A stretch of 64,000 nt of DNA, taken from NCBI GenBank assembly GCA_964473465.1, contig CAYYPE010000012.1, positions 30,177-94,176 on the forward strand, written 5' to 3'. The position numbers and the translations under genes are program-made. The notes under the pieces are model-generated. The model had not been told where the DNA came from. It did not search any database and was given only the letters and a program-made list of their open reading frames with translations. The DNA is from CALHRB01 sp964473465. GTDB lineage: Bacteria; Bacteroidota; Ignavibacteria; Kapaibacteriales; UBA2268. This document shows, piece by piece, positions 18,783-27,093 of the stretch; the first letter of the stretch is position 1, and each line of letters begins with the position of its first letter.

Positions 18783-19766
18783 TTATTGATTAATGAGTAA
18801 TTCTGCTATCTGAACTGCATTTGTTGCGGCTCCTTTTCGTAAATTATCTGCCACTACCCATAAATTTAAACCATTTTCAATTGATTCATCTTTCCGAATT
18901 CTTCCGATAAAAACTTCATCCTTATTTTCAACAAAAGCAGGTGTTGGGTATTTTTCCATCTCTGGCTCATCAAGAATTTTTATACCTTTCTGATTTTTTA
19001 ATGTATTTATTATAGAATTCAAGTTAAAAGGCTTTTCAAATTCAATATTCACAGATTCGGAATGACCACCTGTTACAGGTATCCTCACGCAGGTAACTGA
19101 AATTTTCAAATCGGGTAAATTCAAAATTTTTCGTGTCTCATTCATCATTTTTATTTCTTCCTCAGAATAGAGACTGTCATCGGAAATTTTATGGAACACT
19201 GTATTAAAAGCTATCTGATGGCTTGATATCCTTTCCGATGGTAATTCACCTTTTAATTCTGCAAAAAGCTGATTTAAACCTTTTTTGCCTGCTCCCGAAA
19301 CCGATTGATATGTTGACACAACAACCCGTCTGATTTTAAAATTATCATTCAAAGGTTTCAGGGCTACAACAAGTTGAATTGTTGAACAGTTTGGATTTGC
19401 TATTATTCCATTGTGTTTAAACGCATCTTGTGGATTAACCTCCGGAACAACAAGTGGCACATTGCGATCCATACGCCAGTAACTACCATTATCAATAACA
19501 ATACAACCTTCAGAGACAGCTCTTGGAGCTATATTTTGGCTTGCTTCCTTTCCTGCCGAAAAAAGGACTATATTCAACCCTTTAAAACTGCTTTTATTAG
19601 CATCTTCAACTTTGATAAGCCTGTCTTGATAATTTAAAGCAATTCCGGCTGATTTCGGGGATGAAAATAGTCTTAATTCTCCAACGGGGAAATTTCTTTC
19701 CTCAAGAACTTGGAGCATCTTTCTGCCAACAAGCCCTGTAGCACCAACAATACCAATATTTATCAT
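18783..19766 (-). CDS. asd: Aspartate-semialdehyde dehydrogenase
   Basis: NADPH-dependent reduction of aspartyl-4-phosphate to aspartate semialdehyde, the branch point to Lys/diaminopimelate, Thr and Met. The 327-residue protein has the nucleotide-binding GATGLVGRKML at the N-terminus, the catalytic Cys127 in NPNCSTIQ, YQSVSGAGKKG, and substrate-site residues around CVRIPVTGGHSES. It is the first gene of a minus-strand pair with the protease, and divergent from the lipoprotein gene at 19869 with about 100 bp between. Assignment is secure. Confidence 0.96.
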   Translation of the reverse strand: MINIGIVGATGLVGRKMLQVLEERNFPVGELRLFSSPKSAGIALNYQDRLIKVEDANKSSFKGLNIVLFSAGKEASQNIAPRAVSEGCIVIDNGSYWRMDRNVPLVVPEVNPQDAFKHNGIIANPNCSTIQLVVALKPLNDNFKIRRVVVSTYQSVSGAGKKGLNQLFAELKGELPSERISSHQIAFNTVFHKISDDSLYSEEEIKMMNETRKILNLPDLKISVTCVRIPVTGGHSESVNIEFEKPFNLNSIINTLKNQKGIKILDEPEMEKYPTPAFVENKDEVFIGRIRKDESIENGLNLWVVADNLRKGAATNAVQIAELLINQ

Positions 19767-19868
19767 AAAAATTAATTATTTCTTCAATGAAAATTTATCA
19801 GATTACAAAGATAATATAATTGTGTGAAATTACTATTTTTGCTCCTTTAAAAATATCGTTTTCAAATT

Positions 19869-20621
19869 ATGAGAGTTACAATAATTATTATTATAGCGTC
19901 GCTAATACTTCAATCCTGCGGTATTATAAAAAAAATTGCAGGTGCTGATATTGACCCCCTTCAATTTGATAAAGCAAGGGAAGCTAAAGTTATGGAAGTT
20001 CAATTCCTTGCTGCGACTACCCTTGCAAAAAGACTAAACGAGGGCAAGCCATTGGACAATGCTGATATTAATTTTTATCTTTCTGAATCTTTCCTTAATA
20101 AAATAGCACAACAATATGATTCAACCGAAGGATGGCTGGATCCCTCAACAAGTTACAAAATCCTTAATTCAAAAACCAAACTCTATAATGGCTCTGCAAT
20201 AGCAACTCTTACTATGTTTGCTCATAGCTTCAGCTACAATGTTGATGTTATGCTTTCTATGGATTGTCTTGTTACATTCAAAATGCTAAAAAATGAACTC
20301 GAAATGAGTTTGGAGCCCTTTAATATTTCTCCAATTGCTGATGCAAAAGGTTTATTGGGTGGAACTGATGAAATAATCGAAAATTTAATTAAGATTAATC
20401 TTGCAAATCTGAGCAAGAACTTCCCTCCTCTTAAAATTCCATTGTCTTTCAATAATGATTTCCTTTTAGCAAAAGCAAACATTAATATCAAAGACAAAAT
20501 CAATATGAATGTGTCTTATAATGACTACCCAATTAAATTTAATCTTAAGCTCGATGAGATTTTGATTTTCAAGGATAAAATTTTTGTTGCAATGAGTATT
20601 GATAAGGTGGAGGTCAAATGA
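19869..20621 (+). CDS. Lipoprotein of unknown function, first of a pair
   Basis: 250-residue protein with a lipoprotein signal: hydrophobic IIIIIASLILQ followed by Ser-Cys (lipobox LQSC at about residues 14-17). The mature part is mixed alpha/beta with long alternating strands (FSYNVDVMLSMDCLVTFKML, INMNVSYNDYPIKFNLKLDEI) suggesting a lipid-binding or TULIP/SMP-like sandwich, but I recognise no named family. Its last codons overlap the next gene by 4 bp (ATGA), so both lipoproteins are translationally coupled and probably act together in the envelope. Confidence 0.7.
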   Translation: MRVTIIIIIASLILQSCGIIKKIAGADIDPLQFDKAREAKVMEVQFLAATTLAKRLNEGKPLDNADINFYLSESFLNKIAQQYDSTEGWLDPSTSYKILNSKTKLYNGSAIATLTMFAHSFSYNVDVMLSMDCLVTFKMLKNELEMSLEPFNISPIADAKGLLGGTDEIIENLIKINLANLSKNFPPLKIPLSFNNDFLLAKANINIKDKINMNVSYNDYPIKFNLKLDEILIFKDKIFVAMSIDKVEVK

Positions 20622-21466
20622 AAATATTTAGATTATTAGCTCTATTTTTCTCCTTACTATACATAATTTCTGGATGTAAAAGCATTGATATGCCAACAAT
20701 CGAGCAATCACAAAAAATGATTGATTTCTATAAGCCCCAGATTAATTTAGCCGATAGGAATATTGATGATAAAACTAAAAATTTACCTTCAGGAAATGAT
20801 TTGATTCTTCGACTAAGTATTAATCCCGTTAATATTATTTTAAAAACTCTTGCAAATCGCCGTGAAGATGACATAAAATTGATTTTTTATCAATCAAAAA
20901 ATGTTGTTAAAGAGGATAAATCAATTTTAGGAATCAATTATACCAATTATATCAATATTGATACAGGTTCCTTCTCAGTTAATATAAAAGCAATAAATTT
21001 TTCAAAATTCGATAGAAATATTATCGAGGGAAGAATTGAAATCGAAGGCAAAGGTGCAATCAGTGCTTCAGGAAAGTATATAGGCGTTCCTGCATCAATC
21101 TCTCCCGAAGTTCAGATATATTTGAATGAACCTGTATCTTTCAATCTTGAAGCTACAGACAGCGGTTACATAGTCCTCAAACCACGTCCAGCAAAACTCA
21201 CTTTGAAAACAAAATTCTTTTTCAAATTACTCGAATGGAAAATTCCATGGGGTTATGACTCACAGCTTGAATTCACAGATATAATGAAACCAATGGCTGT
21301 GCCAATCGCACTTAATACAGAAATTCAATTTCCCAAACCATCAAAAAAGGCAGGTTCAAACCAAATGGAACAAATTCCCTACGAAGTTCAACTCAAAAAT
21401 TCTCGTTTAATTACAATTGATTCAAAACTGGAGTTTCGCTCGGATGCCGTTTTCAAGGGTAAATAG
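20618..21466 (+). CDS. Lipoprotein of unknown function, second of a pair
   Basis: 282-residue lipoprotein. The signal is LLALFFSLLYIISGC with lipobox ISGC (Cys at about residue 20). Beta-rich segments follow: ILRLSINPVNIILKTL, IEIEGKGAISASGKYIGV, VQIYLNEPVSFNLEA. It is coupled to the preceding gene by a 4-bp overlap. Both proteins contain repeated extended strands and similar sizes, so they may be diverged partners that bind the same hydrophobic ligand; that is inference only. About 110 bp without features separate it from the methyltransferase gene. Confidence 0.7.
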   Translation: MKIFRLLALFFSLLYIISGCKSIDMPTIEQSQKMIDFYKPQINLADRNIDDKTKNLPSGNDLILRLSINPVNIILKTLANRREDDIKLIFYQSKNVVKEDKSILGINYTNYINIDTGSFSVNIKAINFSKFDRNIIEGRIEIEGKGAISASGKYIGVPASISPEVQIYLNEPVSFNLEATDSGYIVLKPRPAKLTLKTKFFFKLLEWKIPWGYDSQLEFTDIMKPMAVPIALNTEIQFPKPSKKAGSNQMEQIPYEVQLKNSRLITIDSKLEFRSDAVFKGK

Positions 21467-21575
21467 TTGCTCTAAATTTAATTAGTCAAAGTTCATTTCT
21501 CTGATGTTTTTAATTTTTGACAATAGCTAATTATAAGATACGTTAATCACTTGGTATTTAAAATATTTATTTGCT

Positions 21576-22226
21576 ATGTCTTTAAAATCAACACCGGTTA
21601 CAGAAGAAATAGATTTGTATTTAAGAAAATATTTTTCCTCGGAAGATGAATTTCTTTATAACCTTAGAATGGAAGCTAAATCAGCCGGGATGCCCGAAAT
21701 TTCTATATCTCCCGTTCAAGGCTTATTTCTCCAGCAGTTACTTAAAGCAATAAATGCCCGAAAGGTTCTCGAAATTGGTTCTCTTGGTGGATATTCAGCT
21801 ATTACGATGGCAATGGCACTCCCTGATGATGGTTTGCTTTACGCAGTTGAAATTAATAAAACTTATTGTGATTTTATCCGCCGAAAAACTGAGGAATCTG
21901 GTTTCTCCGAAAGAATTAAAGTCATTAATTCCTCTGGGGAAGATTTCCTGAGAAATTTATCGAATGAGGAAATATTTGACTTCATATTTCTTGATGCTGA
22001 TAAACCCGGCTATATAAATTACGTAAACCTTTCTATTCCTCACTTGCGTAAAGGCGGCATTATTGCAGCCGATAATGCCCTTGCTATGGGAAAAATATCT
22101 GATGAGTCTGATGATTCAAATGCAAGAGCAATTCATAATTTCAATTTATTTATGATAAATAATCAAGATTTTTTTTCTTCGCTCGTTCCAATTGGTGATG
22201 GTTTAACATTAGGACTCAAATTATAG
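21576..22226 (+). CDS. Class I SAM-dependent O-methyltransferase (caffeoyl-CoA OMT family)
   Basis: 216-residue cytosolic methyltransferase. Visible motifs are VLEIGSLGGYSAITMAMALP (SAM-binding motif I, about residues 65-84), LYAVEIN (motif II), and FDFIFLDADKPGYINYVNL, where LDADK supplies the divalent-metal and active-site Asp/Lys of the OMT3/CCoAOMT family. HLRKGGIIAADNAL follows, with the second metal-binding Asp-Asn. Bacterial members methylate catechol-like small molecules; the native substrate is unknown. It stands alone between the lipoprotein pair and the VWA-OmpA gene. Confidence 0.9.
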   Translation: MSLKSTPVTEEIDLYLRKYFSSEDEFLYNLRMEAKSAGMPEISISPVQGLFLQQLLKAINARKVLEIGSLGGYSAITMAMALPDDGLLYAVEINKTYCDFIRRKTEESGFSERIKVINSSGEDFLRNLSNEEIFDFIFLDADKPGYINYVNLSIPHLRKGGIIAADNALAMGKISDESDDSNARAIHNFNLFMINNQDFFSSLVPIGDGLTLGLKL

Positions 22227-22257
22227 CCGAATTATTACATATTGAATTATATTTAAT

Positions 22258-22271
22258 AGGAGATCGAGATT
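22258..22271 (+). promoter_or_regulatory. Shine-Dalgarno AGGAG with AUU start codon
   Basis: AGGAG at 22258-22262 is followed by 6 nt and then ATT at 22269. ATT is the only plausible initiator upstream of a clear lipoprotein signal in this frame. An in-frame TAG at 22257 prevents any earlier start. Confidence 0.7.
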
Positions 22272-23708
22272 AAAAGGGATTATTTAATTAAATCATCAGG
22301 ATTATTAATCTTATTATTTATCATTAGTATTGCTTTTTCTTGCAGTTCGCAGAAAAGACTTCGGGGTTTTGAATTTCAAAGAGCTGTTGAAGATTTTCAG
22401 GACTCTGCCATTAAACAAATCTATTTAACATCAACCAAGCCGATTGACTCTGTGGATGTGAACAAATTAGCCTTCGATGTTTGGAGACTCAAATCCGACA
22501 AATACCCCGATTCAATTAAAATTTATGCAAGAGTTTTTGATTCCTCAGGACACTTTGTTACTAACATGGCAGACCCTTATAAAAAAGATCCTGATATTAA
22601 TTATTTTTCTGGACTTTCTGAACAGTTAGGCAAAATCTATAACATTAGAAATGTTGCAATTGACTCATTCAGTGTTAGGGAATACGGAGCCGGCGATTCA
22701 ATTCCATATAGCCTTGTCTTAACAGTGGACTATAGTGGCTCTATGGATCCGGTTATTGATGCCATATTCGAGGGCACTGAAATATTTACTAACCTGAAAT
22801 TTGATTTCGATAGGCTTGCTCTCGCATCATTTAATAAAGACTTTGACGTTAAAGTTCCTATGTCAACAGATAAAAAGCAAATAATTAATCTATATAGGGC
22901 AAACCGAAAACAAAAATTCGGACTTTTTACAGCTGTTTATGATGCTCTCTGGAATTCAATAAAGATACTCGGTGATACTCCAGAAGATGACCCCAGAGTG
23001 CTTGTAATTTTTACTGATGGAGATGATAATTATTCAAAAAAGGATATTGCTTCGATTATTGACAGTGCCAGAAATGCTCAGGTTCATATCTTTGCCGTGG
23101 CTTTTGGCTATTCCAAAGATGACAATCTTAAAACCATTGCCCAATATACTGGCGGCAAGTTCTATAAGGTTTATACCAAGGAAGATTTGATAAGTGTTTT
23201 CCGTGATATTTATCTTAGCTTAAGAAATTATTATCTCATAACATACAAACCACCAATTTATTGGGGTTATCACAAGGCAACTGTTGCCCTTAGCCCGCCG
23301 GGAAGGGAAGACACTCTTTTTGCTTCTGGTGAATACGAAACTGGCTTGCCGCCATGGTTCAACGTTGATTCAATGTTCACCAGACCAATTCTATTCGATT
23401 TCGATTCAGCAGTTGTAAAAAAGGAATCTTATCCTATTCTTGATGAAATTGTTGATGCCTTGATGAGTTTTCCTCGTTTAAAGCTTGAAATTCAGGGACA
23501 TACCGATAATGTAGGAAAAATTGACTACAATCAGGCACTTTCGGATGCAAGAGCAAAGGCAGTTATGAATGAACTCATAAAGCGAGGAATTGCACCGAAT
23601 CGCCTTCGCTCAAGAGGTTTCGGAATGTCAATGCCTGTTGCTTCGAATGATACCCCTGAAGGCAGAGCAAAAAACCGTAGAACTCAATTTGTTGTAATCG
23701 CTAAATAA
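22269..23708 (+). CDS. VWA-OmpA lipoprotein with AUU start codon
   Basis: 479-residue outer-membrane lipoprotein. A GTG at 22452 would remove the signal. Reading upstream to ATT at 22269 adds 61 residues including hydrophobic LLILLFIISIAFSC, a lipobox with Cys at about residue 25, and a perfectly placed AGGAG. A von Willebrand A domain (MIDAS DYSGS, LVIFTDGDDN, HIFAVAFGY) covers about residues 150-350. An OmpA peptidoglycan-binding domain (FDFDSAVVKKES, LEIQGHTDNVG, NRLRSRGFGM, GRAKNRRTQF) ends the protein. The likely role is an adhesive or scaffold protein tethering OM to peptidoglycan. AUU initiation is rare and otherwise best known in infC, so low or regulated translation is likely. Confidence 0.85.
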   Translation: MKRDYLIKSSGLLILLFIISIAFSCSSQKRLRGFEFQRAVEDFQDSAIKQIYLTSTKPIDSVDVNKLAFDVWRLKSDKYPDSIKIYARVFDSSGHFVTNMADPYKKDPDINYFSGLSEQLGKIYNIRNVAIDSFSVREYGAGDSIPYSLVLTVDYSGSMDPVIDAIFEGTEIFTNLKFDFDRLALASFNKDFDVKVPMSTDKKQIINLYRANRKQKFGLFTAVYDALWNSIKILGDTPEDDPRVLVIFTDGDDNYSKKDIASIIDSARNAQVHIFAVAFGYSKDDNLKTIAQYTGGKFYKVYTKEDLISVFRDIYLSLRNYYLITYKPPIYWGYHKATVALSPPGREDTLFASGEYETGLPPWFNVDSMFTRPILFDFDSAVVKKESYPILDEIVDALMSFPRLKLEIQGHTDNVGKIDYNQALSDARAKAVMNELIKRGIAPNRLRSRGFGMSMPVASNDTPEGRAKNRRTQFVVIAK

Positions 23709-23826
23709 TAATTAATTGATTTTTTGTTTACACTAAATATTAATTTAGCTCATCTAAGTTTTTAGTGAAACATTTGGTATCATTTTGGATAAATTATATT
23801 GAGTTTTGAATTTTTTATTATAATCA

Positions 23827-25905
23827 ATGTTTATAAAAAAATACATATTGCTAATTTCAATTTTTCTTGTTGGATTTTCTTTTGCTCAAGGGCAAAATAT
23901 AAAGCCAACTTATCAGAATATCGAATATGCAAAAATTGATACAATAAGTTTAAAACTCGATTTATATCTCCCTGAAAATATTGAAAAGCCTGTCCCTTTA
24001 GTTATTTGGATTCATGGAGGTTCATGGAGTTATGGCAGCAAAGATTACCCGATGGACGCTCTAACGCTTCTTCCTCGAGGATATGCAATCGCAAGTATAA
24101 GTTACAGATTTTCTCAACAAGCAAAATTTCCCGCTCAGATTAATGACGTCAAAGGAGCAGTCAGATTCCTTAGGGCAAATGCTGAAAAATATAAAATTGA
24201 CCCTAACAGATTTGGTGTCTGGGGAGCTTCTGCCGGTGGTCACCTTGCTGCCCTTTTAGGAACAACAAACGGAATAAAGTTCTATACCGTTGGCAAAACA
24301 ACCTTCGATATCGAAGGAGATGTTGGTGGTAATGCTGTTTTCTCGAGTGATGTGCAGGCAGTTGTTGATTGGTATGGACCAACAAATTTCACAACAATAA
24401 TGAACTATCCGAGTGGAGTTGACAGAAGATCAGCTGATAATTCTCAAGCAAGATTAATTGGTGGCAGATTGACTGATAGCGTTGACAAGGCAGCCCTTGC
24501 AAGTCCTATAACCTATGTTTCTCCTGATGACCCACCGTTTCTCATTCAGCATGGGAAAAAAGATAATACGATACCTTATCAACAAAGTCTGGAATTGGAT
24601 TCTGCCCTGAAAAAAAATAATGTTACATCTATTTTAATTCTTTTAGAGCAAACAAATCATGGTGGTGGACTTTTCGAACAGGACTCTACTTTAGCCCGAG
24701 TAGGACTCTTTTTTGATAAATATTTGAAAAATCTCAATAATCAAAAACCTATTGATTGGCGACCCTATTTCACTTTAAATCCAGAAGATGGATTGAAGTT
24801 TTTAATTGATACTTCAGCTATTGCTTATGATTCTGGTGTCCCTGTTCTGAATATTACAAGTGATGAGAAAATTCTATTGAGTCATTATGGAAAAAATACA
24901 GGTTCCTTTATTGTTCAAGATAATGGAACCCGCTATCAGAAACTATCCAAACCCCCTATGAGAGGAGCCGACGGTACTTTTATTTATCTTAATGATGGTG
25001 GGATCCGCTTTATCGGGGAAGAGCCTGCTCCAAATAGCACTCCACAAAAGAGAAGAAGCAGATTAGTTAGTTGGATTTCTTATGATGGATATAACTGGAT
25101 GAAAGAGGATGGAATCAGATATCAACCCGGCTCTGATGACGATTCAATTTCGAGTGTTCCCGCTGCAATTCAGCTTAGGGACTCCGTCTGGAGATTATAT
25201 TACGTTGGTGATTTTTATCGAACTAATGGAATCAGGACAGCAATATCAAAAGACTGGGGTTTAAACTGGGAAGCAGAGTCCAAACAAAATATACTTAGCA
25301 AAGGCGATGTTGACCCCCACCCCGTTTATCTCACTAACGATAAAATAAGGCTTTATTTCCGAACAGGAATGGATAAACCAATTGATAAATCTGGTATTGC
25401 CTATTGTGATAGCGAAGATGGGCTTAATTTCGATTCAAATCAAAGCAAATTAATCATTCCTGACAAAGAGATTGATTCAATGTTCAAGCTTGACCCTGCT
25501 GTTATTAAATTTCCCAATGGAAAAACCGCTTGTTTCATTGGCGAAGCTCCAAATAATTTTAATCAGACCGTTCCAAAGCTCATAGTTGCATGGGATAGCC
25601 AGAATTTAAATATAAGTGAAATAGCAAAAAAGGACGAAGTATTTATTATGATAAAGCCAAATCCAGCAAAGGAGATCATTTCAGTCGAATATTACCTTCC
25701 AATTTCCGGACTTATATCTATTGAGATTTTTGACATAAAAGGAAAAAAATTCCCCGTTAAATCCAAAGAACTACATCAAATCGGCAATTATTCATTAGAA
25801 ATCAGCATCAACAATTTAAAGAAGAAACTCAGCGGCAACAATTTCTATCTTCATTTCAAACTTGATGACCAACAAAGAACCATCCCATTTGCTGTAAATT
25901 ATTGA
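23827..25905 (+). CDS. Exported alpha/beta-hydrolase esterase with propeller-like domain and T9SS sorting domain
   Basis: 692-residue secreted enzyme. A signal peptide (residues 1-20) precedes a carboxylesterase domain (about 30-300) of the BD-FAE/lipase type: oxyanion motif HGGSW (63-67), nucleophile Ser135 in GASAGG, acid Asp246 in HGKKDNTIP, and base His278 in TNHGGG. Residues about 310-600 hold repeats like a five-bladed glycosidase or sialidase propeller (MRGADGTFIYLNDGGIRFIG, AISKDWGLNWEAES, GIAYCDSEDGLNF). The C-terminus is a sorting domain (IMIKPNPAKEIISVEYYLP). Substrates could be acylated polysaccharides. The fusion of esterase and propeller is the notable point. Confidence 0.84.
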   Translation: MFIKKYILLISIFLVGFSFAQGQNIKPTYQNIEYAKIDTISLKLDLYLPENIEKPVPLVIWIHGGSWSYGSKDYPMDALTLLPRGYAIASISYRFSQQAKFPAQINDVKGAVRFLRANAEKYKIDPNRFGVWGASAGGHLAALLGTTNGIKFYTVGKTTFDIEGDVGGNAVFSSDVQAVVDWYGPTNFTTIMNYPSGVDRRSADNSQARLIGGRLTDSVDKAALASPITYVSPDDPPFLIQHGKKDNTIPYQQSLELDSALKKNNVTSILILLEQTNHGGGLFEQDSTLARVGLFFDKYLKNLNNQKPIDWRPYFTLNPEDGLKFLIDTSAIAYDSGVPVLNITSDEKILLSHYGKNTGSFIVQDNGTRYQKLSKPPMRGADGTFIYLNDGGIRFIGEEPAPNSTPQKRRSRLVSWISYDGYNWMKEDGIRYQPGSDDDSISSVPAAIQLRDSVWRLYYVGDFYRTNGIRTAISKDWGLNWEAESKQNILSKGDVDPHPVYLTNDKIRLYFRTGMDKPIDKSGIAYCDSEDGLNFDSNQSKLIIPDKEIDSMFKLDPAVIKFPNGKTACFIGEAPNNFNQTVPKLIVAWDSQNLNISEIAKKDEVFIMIKPNPAKEIISVEYYLPISGLISIEIFDIKGKKFPVKSKELHQIGNYSLEISINNLKKKLSGNNFYLHFKLDDQQRTIPFAVNY

Positions 25906-25977
25906 GAATTATCAAAAAGTAATATAATATTCAAAAAAATATTATAATTTTGAATTGTTAATTTTTTTTGATTTATC

Positions 25978-26409
25978 ATGACAGTATTATTTTCAAAAAA
26001 GTGTGAGTTAGCTTTACAATCGGTTCTGTTCTTATCAATTCTGCCAAAAGGCTCTATCGAAAGTGCTGATAATATTTCCAAACAAATTAAAGCCCCCAAA
26101 GAATTTGTATCCAAAATCCTTCAATCTTTGACTGAGGTCAATATTGTTAAATCCAAAAAAGGAAAATTTGGTGGTTTTACCCTGGCAAAAAACCCAGATG
26201 AAATTAAATTGATAGACATAATTACAGCTATTGATGGTGATTATGTTTTTGACAGTTGTGTGATGGGTTTCCCGGGTTGCTCGGATGATAATCCATGCCC
26301 TATGCATTCCAAATGGTCAAAGCTCAGGGAGGAATCCCTCGAAATGCTTTCTACAAATACTTTAGCCGATTTATACGAAATAAGTAAAAGAAAAATCGAA
26401 CAAATTTGA
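25978..26409 (+). CDS. Rrf2-family iron-sulfur transcriptional regulator (NsrR-like)
   Basis: 143-residue winged-helix repressor. The HTH region lies in about residues 10-60 (ALQSVLFLSIL, ISKQIKAPKEFVSKILQSL), followed by the wing KGKFGGFTLAKNPDEI. Three Cys (94, 101, 107) in CVMGFPGCSDDNPCPMH match the NsrR/IscR-type cluster site, with spacing CX6CX5C. NsrR senses nitric oxide; IscR senses cluster status. The gene sits just upstream of nrfHA on the same strand, so control of nitrite reduction by NO or nitrite-derived species is a natural inference. A possible operator lies at 26460. An AT-rich 9-bp inverted repeat in its own upstream region (about 25920-25950) could be a self-regulatory site. 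Confidence 0.88.
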   Translation: MTVLFSKKCELALQSVLFLSILPKGSIESADNISKQIKAPKEFVSKILQSLTEVNIVKSKKGKFGGFTLAKNPDEIKLIDIITAIDGDYVFDSCVMGFPGCSDDNPCPMHSKWSKLREESLEMLSTNTLADLYEISKRKIEQI

Positions 26410-26459
26410 ATTAAATTTTAATTTTGTTTTTTTTATAAGACAAAAAATTCTGATATTTG

Positions 26460-26484
26460 AATTTGTTTAGTAGTTAAACAAATT
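26460..26484 (+). promoter_or_regulatory. Perfect 25-bp inverted repeat before nrfH, candidate operator
   Basis: The arms AATTTGTTTA and TAAACAAATT are exact reverse complements separated by 5 nt (GTAGT). The element ends 10 nt before the nrfH ATG and lies between the Rrf2 regulator and the operon. It does not match the FNR or NsrR consensus as I know them, so the binding protein is inferred from context only. An RNA hairpin over the ribosome-binding region is the alternative. Confidence 0.55.
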
Positions 26485-26494
26485 TTTCAATTTG

Positions 26495-27079
26495 ATGGCT
26501 GAAAATAAAATAGAATTAAATGATTCAAAGTTCAAAATTGCCTTTATTATTTTAATTGGCATAGCGGTTGGCTTGGGACTTGTTATTATCAGAGTTTCGA
26601 ATGCTGTGTCCTACCTTTCAGACGAGCCTGTTGCCTGCGTCAATTGCCATATTATGACACCACAATACGCAACATGGTTTCACAGCAGTCATAGAGAATG
26701 GGCAACGTGTAACGACTGCCATGTTCCTCAGAATAATATTGTGAGGAAATACTGGTTCAAAGCTAACGACGGTCTCCGCCATGCATCAATATTCACATTA
26801 AGACTCGACCCCCAAGTGATTCAAATAAAGGATGATGGTAAAACCGTTGTTCAGGAAAACTGTATAAGATGTCATATAAATCAGGTAAATTTTGTTTCTT
26901 CTTCTTATGTTACAGGCAGAAATTTTAAGCAGGGGAAAGGAAATTTATGCTGGGACTGTCATAGAAATGTTCCTCATGGAACTGTCCATAGCCAGGCATC
27001 AACGCCTTACGCAAGAGTCCCAAGACTTAGTCCCGTTATTCCCGATTGGATGAATATTAACAAAAGTGAAAATAAATAA
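26495..27079 (+). CDS. nrfH: Cytochrome c nitrite reductase small subunit NrfH (tetraheme quinol dehydrogenase)
   Basis: Membrane-anchored tetraheme cytochrome c that passes electrons from menaquinol to NrfA. The 194-residue protein (ATG 26495 preferred over TTG 26492) has one N-terminal transmembrane helix (IAFIILIGIAVGLGLVIIR). It has four CxxCH sites: CVNCH, CNDCH, CIRCH and CWDCH, near residues 48, 72, 123 and 152. Length and heme number match NrfH of the NapC/NirT family. nrfA follows after 14 bp; the Rrf2 regulator precedes it. Cytochrome c maturation genes must be elsewhere. Confidence 0.95.
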   Translation: MAENKIELNDSKFKIAFIILIGIAVGLGLVIIRVSNAVSYLSDEPVACVNCHIMTPQYATWFHSSHREWATCNDCHVPQNNIVRKYWFKANDGLRHASIFTLRLDPQVIQIKDDGKTVVQENCIRCHINQVNFVSSSYVTGRNFKQGKGNLCWDCHRNVPHGTVHSQASTPYARVPRLSPVIPDWMNINKSENK

Positions 27080-27093
27080 CTAAAGAGTGAAAT

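Noticed and set aside
22452..23708. GTG 22452 as the start of the VWA-OmpA gene
   Set aside because: It would remove the lipobox and a perfect SD that lie in the same frame upstream.
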